Assembly: GCA_026004675.1 (NCBI GenBank)
Contig: BPJP01000001.1
Location: 186,001-250,000 of the forward strand
Length of the DNA stretch: 64,000 bases
Reading direction: 5' to 3'
Source: Gemmatales bacterium
Lineage (GTDB): Bacteria > Planctomycetota > Planctomycetia > Gemmatales > Gemmataceae
The stretch's first letter is position 1. Every line of letters begins with the position of its first letter. Positions 1 through 8,165 of this stretch are shown here, piece after piece. A program made the translations under genes and the position numbers. The notes beneath the pieces were generated by a model, which ran no database searches, was not told the origin of the DNA, and saw only the letters and a program-made list of their open reading frames with translations.

Positions 1-334
1 ACACTCGTGTCAAACCGGCCGGAGCCAGTTCCACCAGACGTCGCGCCAAACGAATGGCCGGTACGTTCCCCAGACCCAACAGCGTGCTATGGGCGACCTT
101 GTCCAACTGCTCACGAATCGCCGAATCCAATGCCTCGACACGATGACCATGAACATTGCACCATAAGGACGAGACACCGTCGAGATATTTCCTGCCATCC
201 TGGTCAACGAGAAAGCAGCCATGGGCCTTTTCGATGATAATCGGCCGGTTGTCGGCATAGACCTGCATCGGTGTGAAAGGATGCCATAAATGGTCACGAT
301 CCCATCGTTCGAGTTCCTGGGGTGTGTCGTTCAT
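1..334 (-). CDS. bioA: adenosylmethionine-8-amino-7-oxononanoate aminotransferase, 5' part only
   Basis: Only the first 111 residues are in the window; the rest runs off the left edge. The product is the PLP-dependent aminotransferase that makes 7,8-diaminopelargonate from 7-keto-8-aminopelargonate in cytoplasmic biotin synthesis, with S-adenosylmethionine as amino donor. Reading from the ATG at 334, the family's opening motif WHPFTPMQ stands at residue 17, followed by DGVSSLWCNVHGH and a helix that fits class III aminotransferases. The PLP lysine lies outside the window. It sits 12 bases downstream of the secreted M14-like gene on the same strand, so the two may share a transcript, although nothing links their functions. 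The identification rests on the N-terminal motif and its spacing. Confidence 0.9.
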   Translation of the reverse strand, partial: MNDTPQELERWDRDHLWHPFTPMQVYADNRPIIIEKAHGCFLVDQDGRKYLDGVSSLWCNVHGHRVEALDSAIREQLDKVAHSTLLGLGNVPAIRLARRLVELAPAGLTRV

Positions 335-346
335 AAGACAAGAGAG

Positions 347-1555
347 CTATTTCCGGGCTTGGGTTTGCAGGTAACGTACCATCGCCTTGCCCAATTGCTC
401 GCCGACAGTGCGGTAATTTTCCATCGTGCTGTTCTTGGTATTCCAGGAAGTTTCCAGGCACGCGGCCACAGCACCGGTGTGCGCCACAACCCAATTGCAG
501 CTGATCTTGCGCCAGTTGCGATCGTAATTCGCCCCGGTCTCCTTGGAGACGAATGAGGCCAGCTTCAGCGGACCGGTGATTTCTTTTCGAGCAGACTGCA
601 GGAAGAGGTCGAGGTTCTGCCGTTGTTCGACGGACATCAATTCGGTAGCCGGGACGAAAAAGAAGGGGCTGCGATCGTTCGCCGCTGGATTGTGCAAATC
701 GACAAACAGATCAAACGATCCGCCGTCCTTCAGTTTTTTTATTCGACTGATGGCGGCAGCCACCTCCGGCCAAACAGGATTGTCGGACCAGTCCCTGTTG
801 TGATCGTGAGGTTTTTGGTTTTTTCCGCCGGCGCCGCGCTCGACATTATCGACGTCCATGATCGGCACGACGATGACGGTGGCATGGTCGCGTAGCCATA
901 CAGCATCAGGATCCTTCGACACGAGCCAGTCGATGAAGCCCTGGCAAACCCAACTCGAGCCGGCTTCCCATGCGTGTTGGCGAGCGTTCACCCAGATGCC
1001 AAACGGTTTTTTCTCCGGTGACATGGGGGCAACCACAAGTGCCGGCACGGCATGGCCGTCTTTGCTTCGGCATAAGGTAAATGCCCTGGCTTGAACGCAT
1101 CGTTTGCTTGCCTCTTTGACGGCGGCGTTCGCATGGCTTAGCGTGTACGGCGGCCCCCACGCGAACCACGCCTCAGACGCATCGACCTTTTGTTGATAGA
1201 TGATCCGTTTCCCAGCACGTTTTCCTGGACTTGTTTGACTCCAGGTCTTGTTGTCAGTGCTGAAGACCGCCTGATCGGGAGTCGCCCAGACACCTTCGCC
1301 GACGTCCAGGGTCAAAATTTCGCCGGGACGAATACCTTCCACTTTGAAATACCACCAGCAGACAAAACCACGGTTCAGGTGGGGAAAAGGTGAAATTCGC
1401 AGACGGCGCTTCTGCTGGTCGATGTGCTCGACGCGAACCGACCCCCCAGCGAAGTCGGCGCGAATCTTCAGTTCGGAACCGTAGAGCGGACCAGCGACCA
1501 GTCCGCCGAAGAAAAAGACGCAAACGCTCGCGATACGCATTGGAAAAGCCGGCAT
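347..1555 (-). CDS. secreted M14-family zinc carboxypeptidase-like protein
   Basis: About 402 residues. I chose the ATG at 1555 because AGGA lies a few bases upstream; a longer frame to 1660 adds an unlikely leader. A hydrophobic segment (about residues 6-25) is a probable signal peptide, pointing to the periplasm. Residues 35-140 form a beta-rich domain resembling the N-terminal domain of cytosolic carboxypeptidases. The catalytic domain follows. H194 and E197 (NARQHAWE, replacing the usual HPGE) and H288 (DLHNP) are the expected zinc ligands, N253-R254 (HNRDW) the substrate-carboxylate site, and E368 (CLETSW) the general base. All key residues are present, so activity is likely. Known relatives remove C-terminal residues or side-chain glutamates from proteins; the substrate here cannot be told. 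Confidence 0.75.
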   Translation of the reverse strand: MPAFPMRIASVCVFFFGGLVAGPLYGSELKIRADFAGGSVRVEHIDQQKRRLRISPFPHLNRGFVCWWYFKVEGIRPGEILTLDVGEGVWATPDQAVFSTDNKTWSQTSPGKRAGKRIIYQQKVDASEAWFAWGPPYTLSHANAAVKEASKRCVQARAFTLCRSKDGHAVPALVVAPMSPEKKPFGIWVNARQHAWEAGSSWVCQGFIDWLVSKDPDAVWLRDHATVIVVPIMDVDNVERGAGGKNQKPHDHNRDWSDNPVWPEVAAAISRIKKLKDGGSFDLFVDLHNPAANDRSPFFFVPATELMSVEQRQNLDLFLQSARKEITGPLKLASFVSKETGANYDRNWRKISCNWVVAHTGAVAACLETSWNTKNSTMENYRTVGEQLGKAMVRYLQTQARK

Positions 1556-1677
1556 GGCATGATCCTGAAAAGCAAATGGAATCATTGAGGGGTACGAACT
1601 GGACACAATGATCGCGGAGAGGAGCCATATGGGGATCCTCTCCGCAAGTGAAAAGCTCACGCGATGTCGACTGCGAG

Positions 1678-4233
1678 TTAGCCGGCTCTCTTGGATTTGT
1701 CGGCCATTTGAATTTGTTTACGGAGATATTCCAGTGCCTTGTTCAGCTGGATATCTTCGAACTTGTCGTTCGGCTTCTTCTTGGAGCCGATGATTTCGAT
1801 TTCGTGCAAATGATCTTGCAGTTCCTGCCGCTGTTTGGCGGTCAATTCGACAAGGTAGTTCTTGTCCGGAATGACCCCCCATTCATCTTCAGGTCGGCCT
1901 TTCGTGCTGGCGCGATTGAGGTTTTTGCCACTAGGCCGCCAGAAGGTCGCGGTGGTGAGCTTGAGCTGGCCACCTTCGAAATTGCGGATATTCTGCACGC
2001 TGCCTTTGCCGTAACTGCGCTCCCCGACAATGAGAGCCCGGTTGTGGTCTTGCAAACAAGCGGCGACGATTTCGCTGCCTGACGCACTGCCGCCATTGAC
2101 CAGGCACACCATCGGGAAATCGAGCAAACTGCGATCGTGCTCGCCGTTCAAAAAGCGTTCGTTGGCGCCCCGAGGGCGAATGCTCACGATGCGCCCGTCG
2201 TCGATGAACATATCAGAAATGATGACGGCGCTGGACAAGAGGCCGCCGGGATTGAAGCGGAGATCGAGAATGAAACCTTTGATCCCTCGCTTTTGCAGTT
2301 TCGCCAACACCTCGTCAAGGTCTTCCGCAGTGCGGTTGGCGAAACTGGTGATGCGCACGTAGCCGATCCGATTGGCGTGGTCGATGAGATAGTCCCAGGT
2401 GTCGTCGTCCTTGCGACGAGCGCCGAGCACGGTTTCGACCTGCACGAGGCCGCGAGTGATTTCGACCTCGAAGGGTTTTTCGACGCCTTCTCGTTTGATG
2501 AGCAAGCGGACTTGGGTTCCCTCTCGGCCGAGGATTTTCTTGACCGCATCGGACAGCGGCAATCCCTTCGTAGGTATGACCTCTGTCTGGGGGAGCTTGT
2601 TACCTTCACTATCCACGTCGCGACGGATCTCGACGATCAAATCGCCGGCTTTGATCCCCTTCTTGTAAGCGGGGCTGTTGTACAACGGGGTTACGACGAG
2701 CAGTTGGTCGGTGTTGAGGTCTTTGCGAATCTGGATACCGACCCCCGTGAAGCGGGCCTCGGTTTCCTGGCGGAAGCGGGCCAGGGTTGCCGGATCGATA
2801 TAGGTGGTATATGGGTCGAGGTTGGCCAGCATCCTTTGCAAGGCTACGTCGATATCTTTGTGTTCATCGAGGTCTTCGCGTTTGCCGAGATGTTGCCGCA
2901 CATCGGCCAGCAACTTGAGCAGTTCCTCCTGGCTCAGCTCTTTCACTTTCTTGAGCCGTTCCTTGAACTCCTTGGGAATGTTTTGATTCACATAACGGAA
3001 GAGCCCTTCGATGGCCCAGCCGACCATTTCGCCCTGGTTGAGTTTTTCAACATAATCGTCTCGGACCTGGTTGATCCCCTCCATGATTTTTTCAGCGAAC
3101 GTCTCGGCGTCGTCACGAGTGATCTTCATGCCGGCCAGAATCTTGTCGCGTGCTTTGAGGAAATCATCCACAGCGAGTTTGCCTTCCACGAGGGCCTGGA
3201 ATTGCTTGCGCAGTTCCTGGCGGGCTTTGAGGCGAGGCATCTGATAGAGTAGGTGTCTTCCTTCCTCGGCGACTTCTTCAGAGATCGCTTTTTTCTTGGC
3301 CAATTCTTCCAGTTTTTGCAATCGCTCGTTCACCTTGGCCGTAACGGCTGGATTGTGCGTGACGGCGAATTGCCATTGTTGGGTTCGCAACACCAGATAA
3401 CGCTGCCTCTTGTCTTCTTCCGTTTTGCCGTGCGTGCGGATCAGTTCAGGCAGATGGTCTTCAAAATATTCAATGATTTCTTCGGTGGTCACCAATCCGT
3501 CTGGTTCGTAGCCGGCTTTATCCGCCTTTCCGCGCAGAGCATCGAGCAGCACTTGAGCGAACAATCCATGCTCTTCGCCTTCCAGCGACTGCCGAGTTCC
3601 CGAATTGGCGAGTAGAACGAATCGACCCAGGTTCGTTCCTTTATCTTCATCTCCCAGGAACTCTTGATAGTACTCGGCGAGATTGATGCCGGGCGGTTTC
3701 TCCTTGCCGCTATCGAAGCCGTTGAAGTTGACATCGACAAAAACGACCACTCGCTTGCATTTCAAGGTATCGAGTTCGTGCTTGATTTCCGCAGCCGACA
3801 CGGCATCCTTATTGCGATTCTTATAGGTCGAGTCGGTCGCAAAGTAGCATCCGGTCGTTCCCAAAGGGGCCCCTTGCATGAACATGGCGATCACGACCAT
3901 GTCGTCGCTGCCCGCTTGCGCCACCCATTTGAACCCTTTGACGATGTTCTCGTGGGTCGCAGGCTGGCTGTTGCGTTTGGCGTCCTCTGTTCCCAGAAGG
4001 AGGCGGCTTTCGACTTGCGTGCCCCCCATGAATTTCGCCTGGCTTAAAACGTCATAAAGAGCCTTGGCATCCGCTTCGGCATGCGTTCGCGGTTTGATTT
4101 GCTGGTCTGCGTATTTGTCGATGCCGATTACCAGTACATAGGCCTTCTTGGCCTGATCTTCGTCCGCGCGCAGCGGCACGACCGCCAACAGTAACATGAG
4201 CACAACAGAAATTCTTGTCAGCACCGTGTTCAT
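1678..4233 (-). CDS. secreted pseudocaspase-PDZ-S41 (CTP) protease fusion
   Basis: About 851 residues from the ATG at 4233, which has AAAGGA upstream; a TTG 18 bases earlier is less likely. A signal peptide spans residues 1-23. Residues 30-290 follow the caspase-like (C14) fold: VLVIGIDKY at the first strand, an AT/H-N-I block near 93, and LLDALRGKAD with a vTxxEl block later. The SGHG histidine site reads MQGA (residues 119-122) and the DaCHSG cysteine site reads DVNFNG (167-172), so both catalytic residues are lost. A helical linker (about 300-480) leads to a PDZ domain (TGVGIQI onward) and a C-terminal processing protease domain with intact S718, D729 and K743 (SASGSE, LQD, SYGKG). The live activity should be S41 proteolysis in the periplasm, and the dead caspase fold is probably a binding or regulatory module. 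It runs alone on its strand. Confidence 0.85.
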   Translation of the reverse strand: MNTVLTRISVVLMLLLAVVPLRADEDQAKKAYVLVIGIDKYADQQIKPRTHAEADAKALYDVLSQAKFMGGTQVESRLLLGTEDAKRNSQPATHENIVKGFKWVAQAGSDDMVVIAMFMQGAPLGTTGCYFATDSTYKNRNKDAVSAAEIKHELDTLKCKRVVVFVDVNFNGFDSGKEKPPGINLAEYYQEFLGDEDKGTNLGRFVLLANSGTRQSLEGEEHGLFAQVLLDALRGKADKAGYEPDGLVTTEEIIEYFEDHLPELIRTHGKTEEDKRQRYLVLRTQQWQFAVTHNPAVTAKVNERLQKLEELAKKKAISEEVAEEGRHLLYQMPRLKARQELRKQFQALVEGKLAVDDFLKARDKILAGMKITRDDAETFAEKIMEGINQVRDDYVEKLNQGEMVGWAIEGLFRYVNQNIPKEFKERLKKVKELSQEELLKLLADVRQHLGKREDLDEHKDIDVALQRMLANLDPYTTYIDPATLARFRQETEARFTGVGIQIRKDLNTDQLLVVTPLYNSPAYKKGIKAGDLIVEIRRDVDSEGNKLPQTEVIPTKGLPLSDAVKKILGREGTQVRLLIKREGVEKPFEVEITRGLVQVETVLGARRKDDDTWDYLIDHANRIGYVRITSFANRTAEDLDEVLAKLQKRGIKGFILDLRFNPGGLLSSAVIISDMFIDDGRIVSIRPRGANERFLNGEHDRSLLDFPMVCLVNGGSASGSEIVAACLQDHNRALIVGERSYGKGSVQNIRNFEGGQLKLTTATFWRPSGKNLNRASTKGRPEDEWGVIPDKNYLVELTAKQRQELQDHLHEIEIIGSKKKPNDKFEDIQLNKALEYLRKQIQMADKSKRAG

Positions 4234-4516
4234 AAATCGGGATCCTTTCAACTAGGGAGGCAGGTACGTTCCCTGACATTCTCTACGCTCCCTGCCCCCA
4301 TTTGGATCGACATTCGCGAAAAAGTTCCCACGTCCTGCTATTGTTATGACTGCCCATTCGGCTGATGCTAACAACCGCCGCGCTCGTTGAGCAGACTGCC
4401 TACGCTGCTATTGTGACGCGAAACGAAGAAACGTGCAAGACGGGGAAAAGAGATTTCGCCTTTGGTCCGAACCAGGCGAGGGGCTGCTTACCGAATTGGT
4501 TGCTCACGAGGAAAAA

Positions 4517-4602
4517 TGCCGGAGACAGGACTTGAACCTGCACGGGATAAAACTCCCACCAGGCCCTCAACCTGGCGCGTCTGCCAATTCCGCCACTCCG
4601 GC
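4517..4602 (-). tRNA. tRNA-Leu (anticodon GAG)
   Basis: An 86-nt class II tRNA on the minus strand. The acceptor arms GCCGGAG and CTCCGGC pair fully, the anticodon arm is CCAGG-TTGAGGG-CCTGG giving anticodon GAG, a long variable arm (GGGAG...) follows, and the T arm is CAGGTTCAAGTCCTG. The discriminator is A and no CCA is encoded. A short T run follows directly on the transcript side. Gly-Gly in the D loop and the long variable arm both fit tRNA-Leu. Accessory material begins on its left-hand (3'-proximal genomic) neighbour side after about 80 bases, though the accessory material lies to the right of the gene in window coordinates. Confidence 0.95.
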
Positions 4603-4680
4603 ATCTTTCTTAACGATATCCGAGTACTAACTTAGATATCAAGTGCGCACGCGAATTCAAGCAGCAATATGATGAGCGGG

Positions 4681-4934
4681 TTAACGGGGGGCATTGGCTG
4701 GCACGGGAAACACCTGCCCTGAACTGAGTTTTTGGTATTCTTCGGCCCTCGTCAAAAACCTAGCAAGGAATTGAGCCTGTCGTCTTCCTCCAATTTTGCG
4801 CTGCCTGTTCACAAATGTCTTCAGATCAAAAACCCTCCGCCCAGCCGTTGTCCTCCACGGCTCAAACAGGACGTCAAAGCGCCTTGGATGTGCTTGGCGA
4901 ATTGTCAAAGAGCTGAAGGTTCGCTTTCCGCTAA
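4681..4934 (-). pseudogene. fragment of a polymorphic-toxin-like C-terminal domain (copy 1)
   Basis: An open frame of about 84 codons that begins just after an in-frame TGA and has no convincing start codon. It contains DVLFEPWRTTAGRRVFDLKTF and a basic tail, closely matching the frame at 8166-8657 (DVLFEPWTTTAGRRIFDLKTF). At the DNA level 4797-4875 and 8243-8321 are nearly identical. Only the last half of the domain survives and the C-terminal tail differs, so it is a decayed duplicate. The domain's biochemical activity is unknown to me. The toxin reading rests on its small size, its decay, and neighbouring immunity-like genes rather than on a recognised family. Confidence 0.55.
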
Positions 4935-4943
4935 TTCACCGGC

Positions 4944-5040
4944 GAAGCCTTTCCTCTCCCGTTATGGCTCTCGCGCCCTGCTGCGACCGGCTCGATTCAT
5001 GGGTATCGGTTCACGGGATTGAGTTTTCGGTATGGACAGC
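4944..5040. repeat. ~97-bp dispersed spacer repeat, copy A
   Basis: This stretch aligns along its whole length with 6913-7008. The shared core ACCGGCTCGATTCATGGG is identical, GGATTGAG follows it and GGACAGC ends both copies; I estimate roughly three quarters identity. Both copies lie just downstream of an immunity-like gene on the minus strand. I see no conserved reading frame, so it is more likely a non-coding boundary repeat between toxin/immunity cassettes than a gene. Confidence 0.6.
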
Positions 5041-5132
5041 GTAAGGTCGCTCACCGCCAAGGCGATGACCTCCGCCTGCCCGCATCCCAACCCACCGTCC
5101 ACCCTGCACTTGGCGGAACGGATACACAGGTT

Positions 5133-5381
5133 TCACTTTTGCGGTTTCAGTGCTCGCGCAAGTTTCAATGCTTCGCGCGGGTTTTTCGCTTTCTCTGCAA
5201 TCGTTTCCGGATTCTCTTGCAGCCACTTCTCCCATTTCGTTACATCTTTACCGAAGTCCTGTCCAGTTCGTTGCTTTAACTCCAAAAGCGCATCGTCTTC
5301 AGTTTGATAACCTACGGCACCAGGCGGAAAATCACCTCGTAGATTTGCGATGCAAAGTTCAATCGGTGTCATTCGTGGCAT
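5133..5381 (-). CDS. small hypothetical protein, candidate immunity protein
   Basis: 82 residues with an excellent ribosome site (TAGGAG about 9 bases before the ATG at 5381). The protein is soluble, helical and slightly basic at the end, with no signal peptide. It carries a GDFPPGAVGYQTEDDALLEL block and a TGQDFG-W-WL segment. I do not recognise a named family. It starts 15 bases after the stop of the metallopeptidase fragment at 5397-6110, the usual place for an immunity gene of a toxin/immunity pair, and is followed by the dispersed repeat at 4944-5040. The immunity role is inferred from position only. Confidence 0.65.
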   Translation of the reverse strand: MPRMTPIELCIANLRGDFPPGAVGYQTEDDALLELKQRTGQDFGKDVTKWEKWLQENPETIAEKAKNPREALKLARALKPQK

Positions 5382-5396
5382 AATTTATCTCCTAAT

Positions 5397-6110
5397 TTAT
5401 GGTAGCCAACTGTTTATGTAACGCATTGAATCTGCGATCTGTTGCGGTGTGAGACCACCGAGATAGCGCTCAACAGTACGCAGTGCCCGTGACTCAACGA
5501 GTACCTCAATGCGACCGCGCTGCGTTGCATATAGCTGCAGGTAATTCGAGTGTCCGAGCCGCGCCGAATGGCGAGCGTGGGACAACTCATGAACCGCGGT
5601 TATCAATTGTCCGGCTTTCGTCTTGCGAAGCGTGTTCGCCGGAAGTGCAATCGTTCGGCGACTGTTCACGACGCCAAACCACGGAGACCTTCCAGTCGTA
5701 AAGACCACATCATCAACGTAGTCAGCCAACCGGACCCGAGCAGCTTGGGCAGCTTCCTCAACGATTGCTTGGGCACGTGCTTGCCGAACGCCGTTGTAAA
5801 ACAACCTCTGGTTACCCCATTGCTGAACATTCAATGAACGAGGCGGTACACTGTTTGAAGCACCACCCCGCGGCCCCTGCCGCCAGCTCCTCAATCTATC
5901 TATACCAGCCCTGGCGCGTTGTGTGAAGCCGCGGCGAAGCTGGCCAGCGAGTTGACCGGTTCGCCGAAAGGCGCCGCCAAGCGACCGGCCCACATCCTCG
6001 ACGAAAATTGCCGTTGGCCGAATGCCCGATCCCGCCCCAAAAACGCCAAGACCGCCAAGCGTGACGTTGAGCGGAGGTGTTGCCTGAACTTGGACGTTGA
6101 TGACGTTTAC
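5397..6110 (-). pseudogene. 5'-truncated HExxH metallopeptidase domain, toxin-like
   Basis: The open frame runs from an in-frame stop at 6111-6113 to the TAA at 5397, about 237 codons. A GTG at 5993 could begin a 198-residue protein, but the frame stays protein-like upstream of it (VTLGGLGVFGAGSGIRPTA), so the true N-terminus has probably been lost. The C-terminal part is a zincin-like domain: HELSHARH about 55 residues before the end supplies two zinc histidines and the catalytic glutamate, and a glutamate in IEVLVESRAL is a plausible third ligand. The frame breaks within 60 bases of the 54-bp hairpin array at 6161, as if the array or its carrier replaced the 5' end. The layout (toxin end, then a small gene 15 bases on) resembles polymorphic toxin cassettes; secretion modules are missing. 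Confidence 0.55.
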
Positions 6111-6160
6111 TCAGCCTGGCCACGTTCTTCGCTTCGCTCAGAGCGTGCCACCCAAGAAAC

Positions 6161-6501
6161 ACCGTTTGTTGACGGTTCGCTTGTCGCGCTGACGCCACGA
6201 TGCTCGCTGAAACCACCGTTTGTTGACGGTTCGCTCGTCGCGCTCACGCCGCGACGCTCGCTGGAAACACCGTTTGTTGACGGTCCGCTCGTCGCGCTGA
6301 CGCCACGATGCTCGCTGAAACCACCGTTTGTTGACGGTTCGCTTGTCGCGCTGACGCCACGATGCTCGCTGAAATCACCGTTAGTTGACGGTCCCGCTCG
6401 TCGCGCTCACGCCGCAACGCTCGCTGAAATCACCGTTAGTTGACGGTCCGCTCGTCGCGCTGACACCGCGACGCTCGCTGAAACCACCGTTAGTTGACGG
6501 T
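6161..6501 (+). repeat. 54-bp tandem hairpin repeat array, 7 copies (array 1)
   Basis: Seven copies of ACCGTTTGTTGACGGT or ACCGTTAGTTGACGGT start at 6161, 6215, 6269, 6323, 6377, 6432 and 6486, a steady 54-bp period with one inserted C near 6393. Each unit can form two hairpins: ACCGT/ACGGT around a 6-base loop, and CGTCGCG/CGCGACG around a short loop in the better-kept units. The intervening sequence is nearly identical between units, so this is a tandem repeat rather than a CRISPR array. The translated frame is a repetitive VDGSLVALTPR string with no sign of being a real protein. The same repeat occurs at 19268-19446 in reverse orientation and singly at 62306-62565. Confidence 0.9.
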
Positions 6502-6660
6502 GAACCAGATAAGCTAGATAAACTAGTCGGCTATTTCCTCAATAATTCCAACCGCGCCCTCGCGCGCACCAAAACGACCTTTGAAGCCCCGCCTCGCTCG
6601 ACGCGTCGCTTCCACCGACCACGTCGCAGCGCTTCTCCAGAATTTTCAGCAATTCGGCAA
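6502..6660 (+). repeat. flank shared by 54-bp arrays 1 and 2
   Basis: Directly after array 1 comes about 150 bp that matches, in reverse complement, the sequence beside array 2 (19129-19267). The shared blocks include GACGCGTCGCTT, the string around CGCACCAAAACG, and GCGCC/CGCGC runs. Array and flank therefore travel together in the same relative orientation at both sites. I see no gene in it. The rest of the space up to the next repeat, 6661-6912, shows only short overlapping frames and no recognisable feature. Confidence 0.65.
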
Positions 6661-6912
6661 AACCGGCCCGAAAGGGCCAAAATCCTTACTGCGTGATTTT
6701 GGGAAAAAATCTGATCAGAATTCGGTGCGGGGCCCGTGGGCCGCGATGTTGAGCTGCCCGACAAAGGCCGCGTTGTTGCGATCCCGCAAGCTGGCGGCTT
6801 GCATCATCGGTATATGCTGGCGGGGTAGGTTCGGCGTTTTGATCGATTGCCGCGATCAGGGTATGCGCGTGCCCGCGATTTCGACTGATGCTCGCCCGGC
6901 AGTGCTGTTTTT

Positions 6913-7008
6913 GACCCCTTTCGTCTCCCTTTATTGGTCTGGCAACCTCCTGCAACCGGCTCGATTCATGGGCATTGGTTGACTGGATTGAGTCGTCGGG
7001 ACGGACAG
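6913..7008. repeat. ~97-bp dispersed spacer repeat, copy B
   Basis: Second copy of the repeat at 4944-5040, in the same orientation. It lies 7 bases after the stop codon of the immunity-like gene at 7016-7429. The strongest match is the core ACCGGCTCGATTCATGGG and the GGATTGAG block. As with copy A, an immunity-like gene precedes it on the minus strand, which suggests a cassette boundary. Confidence 0.6.
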
Positions 7009-7015
7009 CACAATT

Positions 7016-7429
7016 CTACGACTGGACTTCTTCAATGCATTGCCTGATTTCCGCAAGCAACGCATCCAAGTCGTCATACGGTGCATCTTCAAAACAAACG
7101 ATCGCGCCAAGCTTTTTGGCTAGAGCATATCCGGAAATCAACGCTGCCGCGCAATCAGCCATACTCGATCCAAAAACAAAAGACACGCAGGCATCCCGTT
7201 CCATGGCAATGTCAGCAAACTCGCTGAGCATCTCCTCTGAATCATCGAAGTAGAACTCAAAACCCGCATCGGTTCCCATGAGCTTGCACGGAACATATCC
7301 CGTCGTCTCGAACGGCATTAATTGCGGGTGTAGCTGGAAATCGAAACCAGCTTCGTCAATCGCGGCTTGCCAAGCCTCGGTGGTCGGCATGTCAGCTTTC
7401 ATCAAAAACGCGTGCAACTCATTCGCCAT
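7016..7429 (-). CDS. hypothetical protein, candidate immunity protein
   Basis: 137 residues, strongly acidic and soluble, with no signal peptide. The ATG at 7429 has a strong GGGGAGG site. The sequence opens with a helix (MANELHAFLMKADMPTTEAWQAAI), then a mixed alpha/beta body with FEFYFDDSEEML and an alanine-rich helix, DCAAALISGYALAKKLGA, near residue 95. I do not recognise a family. It follows the DUF4304-like gene by 11 bases and so is very likely co-transcribed with it. Small acidic proteins in tandem behind a toxin-domain remnant are typical of immunity arrays, which is the only basis for that suggestion. Confidence 0.65.
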   Translation of the reverse strand: MANELHAFLMKADMPTTEAWQAAIDEAGFDFQLHPQLMPFETTGYVPCKLMGTDAGFEFYFDDSEEMLSEFADIAMERDACVSFVFGSSMADCAAALISGYALAKKLGAIVCFEDAPYDDLDALLAEIRQCIEEVQS

Positions 7430-7440
7430 GTTACCTCCCC

Positions 7441-8154
7441 CTACAATCGACTCACCTTGCCAACGTCCCTATTGCCGCCCAATGGTTCAATCTGTGGATA
7501 AAAGCCGAGCTTCTCCTTGTATTCGGCGCATTTTTCGGGTTCCTTGCCTAACTTTGTAGCAACGAAAATAAACTGCCGTCCGGATTCTTCGAGAAATTTT
7601 TTCTCTGTTGCCATTCCACGAACAATCGTTAGTCTACGCCACATTTCTTCATAAAACTCTCTCGCCTTTTCCAGGTTTCCCGCAACCTCGTGAGCGATGG
7701 CAGCACCCAAGGCCGCGACCGGATCGATATTCTCGGCGAAAACGACTGGATCACGCAGCGTCTCCAGCCAAGGCAAACCTGCATTTTTCAGACACTCCAA
7801 TACATGAGCCAATGAGCGATCGAGCGCTTCTGGCGTCCGGTGCGACCAGTACTTCGGATTCCGGGTTGCGCCGACTGGAGTCAGATAGGGACCGCATGGA
7901 AAACCTTTCTCCTCATTCTTCGCCGCTTTTGGATGGAGCGTGGCGAGAATGTTTAGGTAATCTGGATAATAGGACATAAAGACGGCAAAATGCGTTGCCG
8001 CTTTACTCGGCGGTCCAATGCCGACGGCGATTCGATCCTCTCCGCCTTCAACCCGGCGCAGGTATTCGCCAGATTGCCGGATCTCAAATCCATGTTCTTG
8101 CAAGAACGGACCAAGTATCTCATCCGCCCGCTTGTAGATTTGTTTCTCTTTCAT
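7441..8154 (-). CDS. DUF4304-like protein, candidate immunity protein
   Basis: 237 residues, soluble, from an ATG at 8154 with a purine-rich GGTGGCGG before it. Residues 5-50 follow the pattern common to DUF4304-type proteins: a helix ending LGPFLQEHGF, a short strand, then YLRRVEGGEDRIAVGI. The middle holds YYPDYLNILATLHP and a tryptophan-rich turn, and the C-terminal half is helical (LEKAREFYEEMWRRL). The family match is tentative. The gene begins 11 bases after the end of the toxin-like fragment at 8166-8657 and runs into the acidic gene at 7016-7429, giving a toxin end / immunity / immunity order. Its partner toxin appears decayed. Confidence 0.65.
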   Translation of the reverse strand: MKEKQIYKRADEILGPFLQEHGFEIRQSGEYLRRVEGGEDRIAVGIGPPSKAATHFAVFMSYYPDYLNILATLHPKAAKNEEKGFPCGPYLTPVGATRNPKYWSHRTPEALDRSLAHVLECLKNAGLPWLETLRDPVVFAENIDPVAALGAAIAHEVAGNLEKAREFYEEMWRRLTIVRGMATEKKFLEESGRQFIFVATKLGKEPEKCAEYKEKLGFYPQIEPLGGNRDVGKVSRL

Positions 8155-8165
8155 GCCGCCACCAA

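Noticed and set aside
2137-3252. Long plus-strand frame opposite the protease gene
   Set aside because: It is the antisense shadow of the S41 protease, with a composition set by the codons on the other strand and no start site.
4433-4630. Small frame over the tRNA gene
   Set aside because: It reads through the complement of the tRNA-Leu and is not a protein gene.
5019-5307. Plus-strand frames over the spacer repeat and the small gene
   Set aside because: Antisense to a gene with an excellent ribosome site. They carry no start signal of their own.
6161-6501. 54-bp array as a CRISPR
   Set aside because: The units are identical along their whole length, with no variable spacers, and no cas genes are near.
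6161-6501. Repeat array as part of a VDGSLVALTPR repeat protein
   Set aside because: The frame is broken by an inserted C near 6393, has no start site, and the same units lie in the opposite orientation at array 2.
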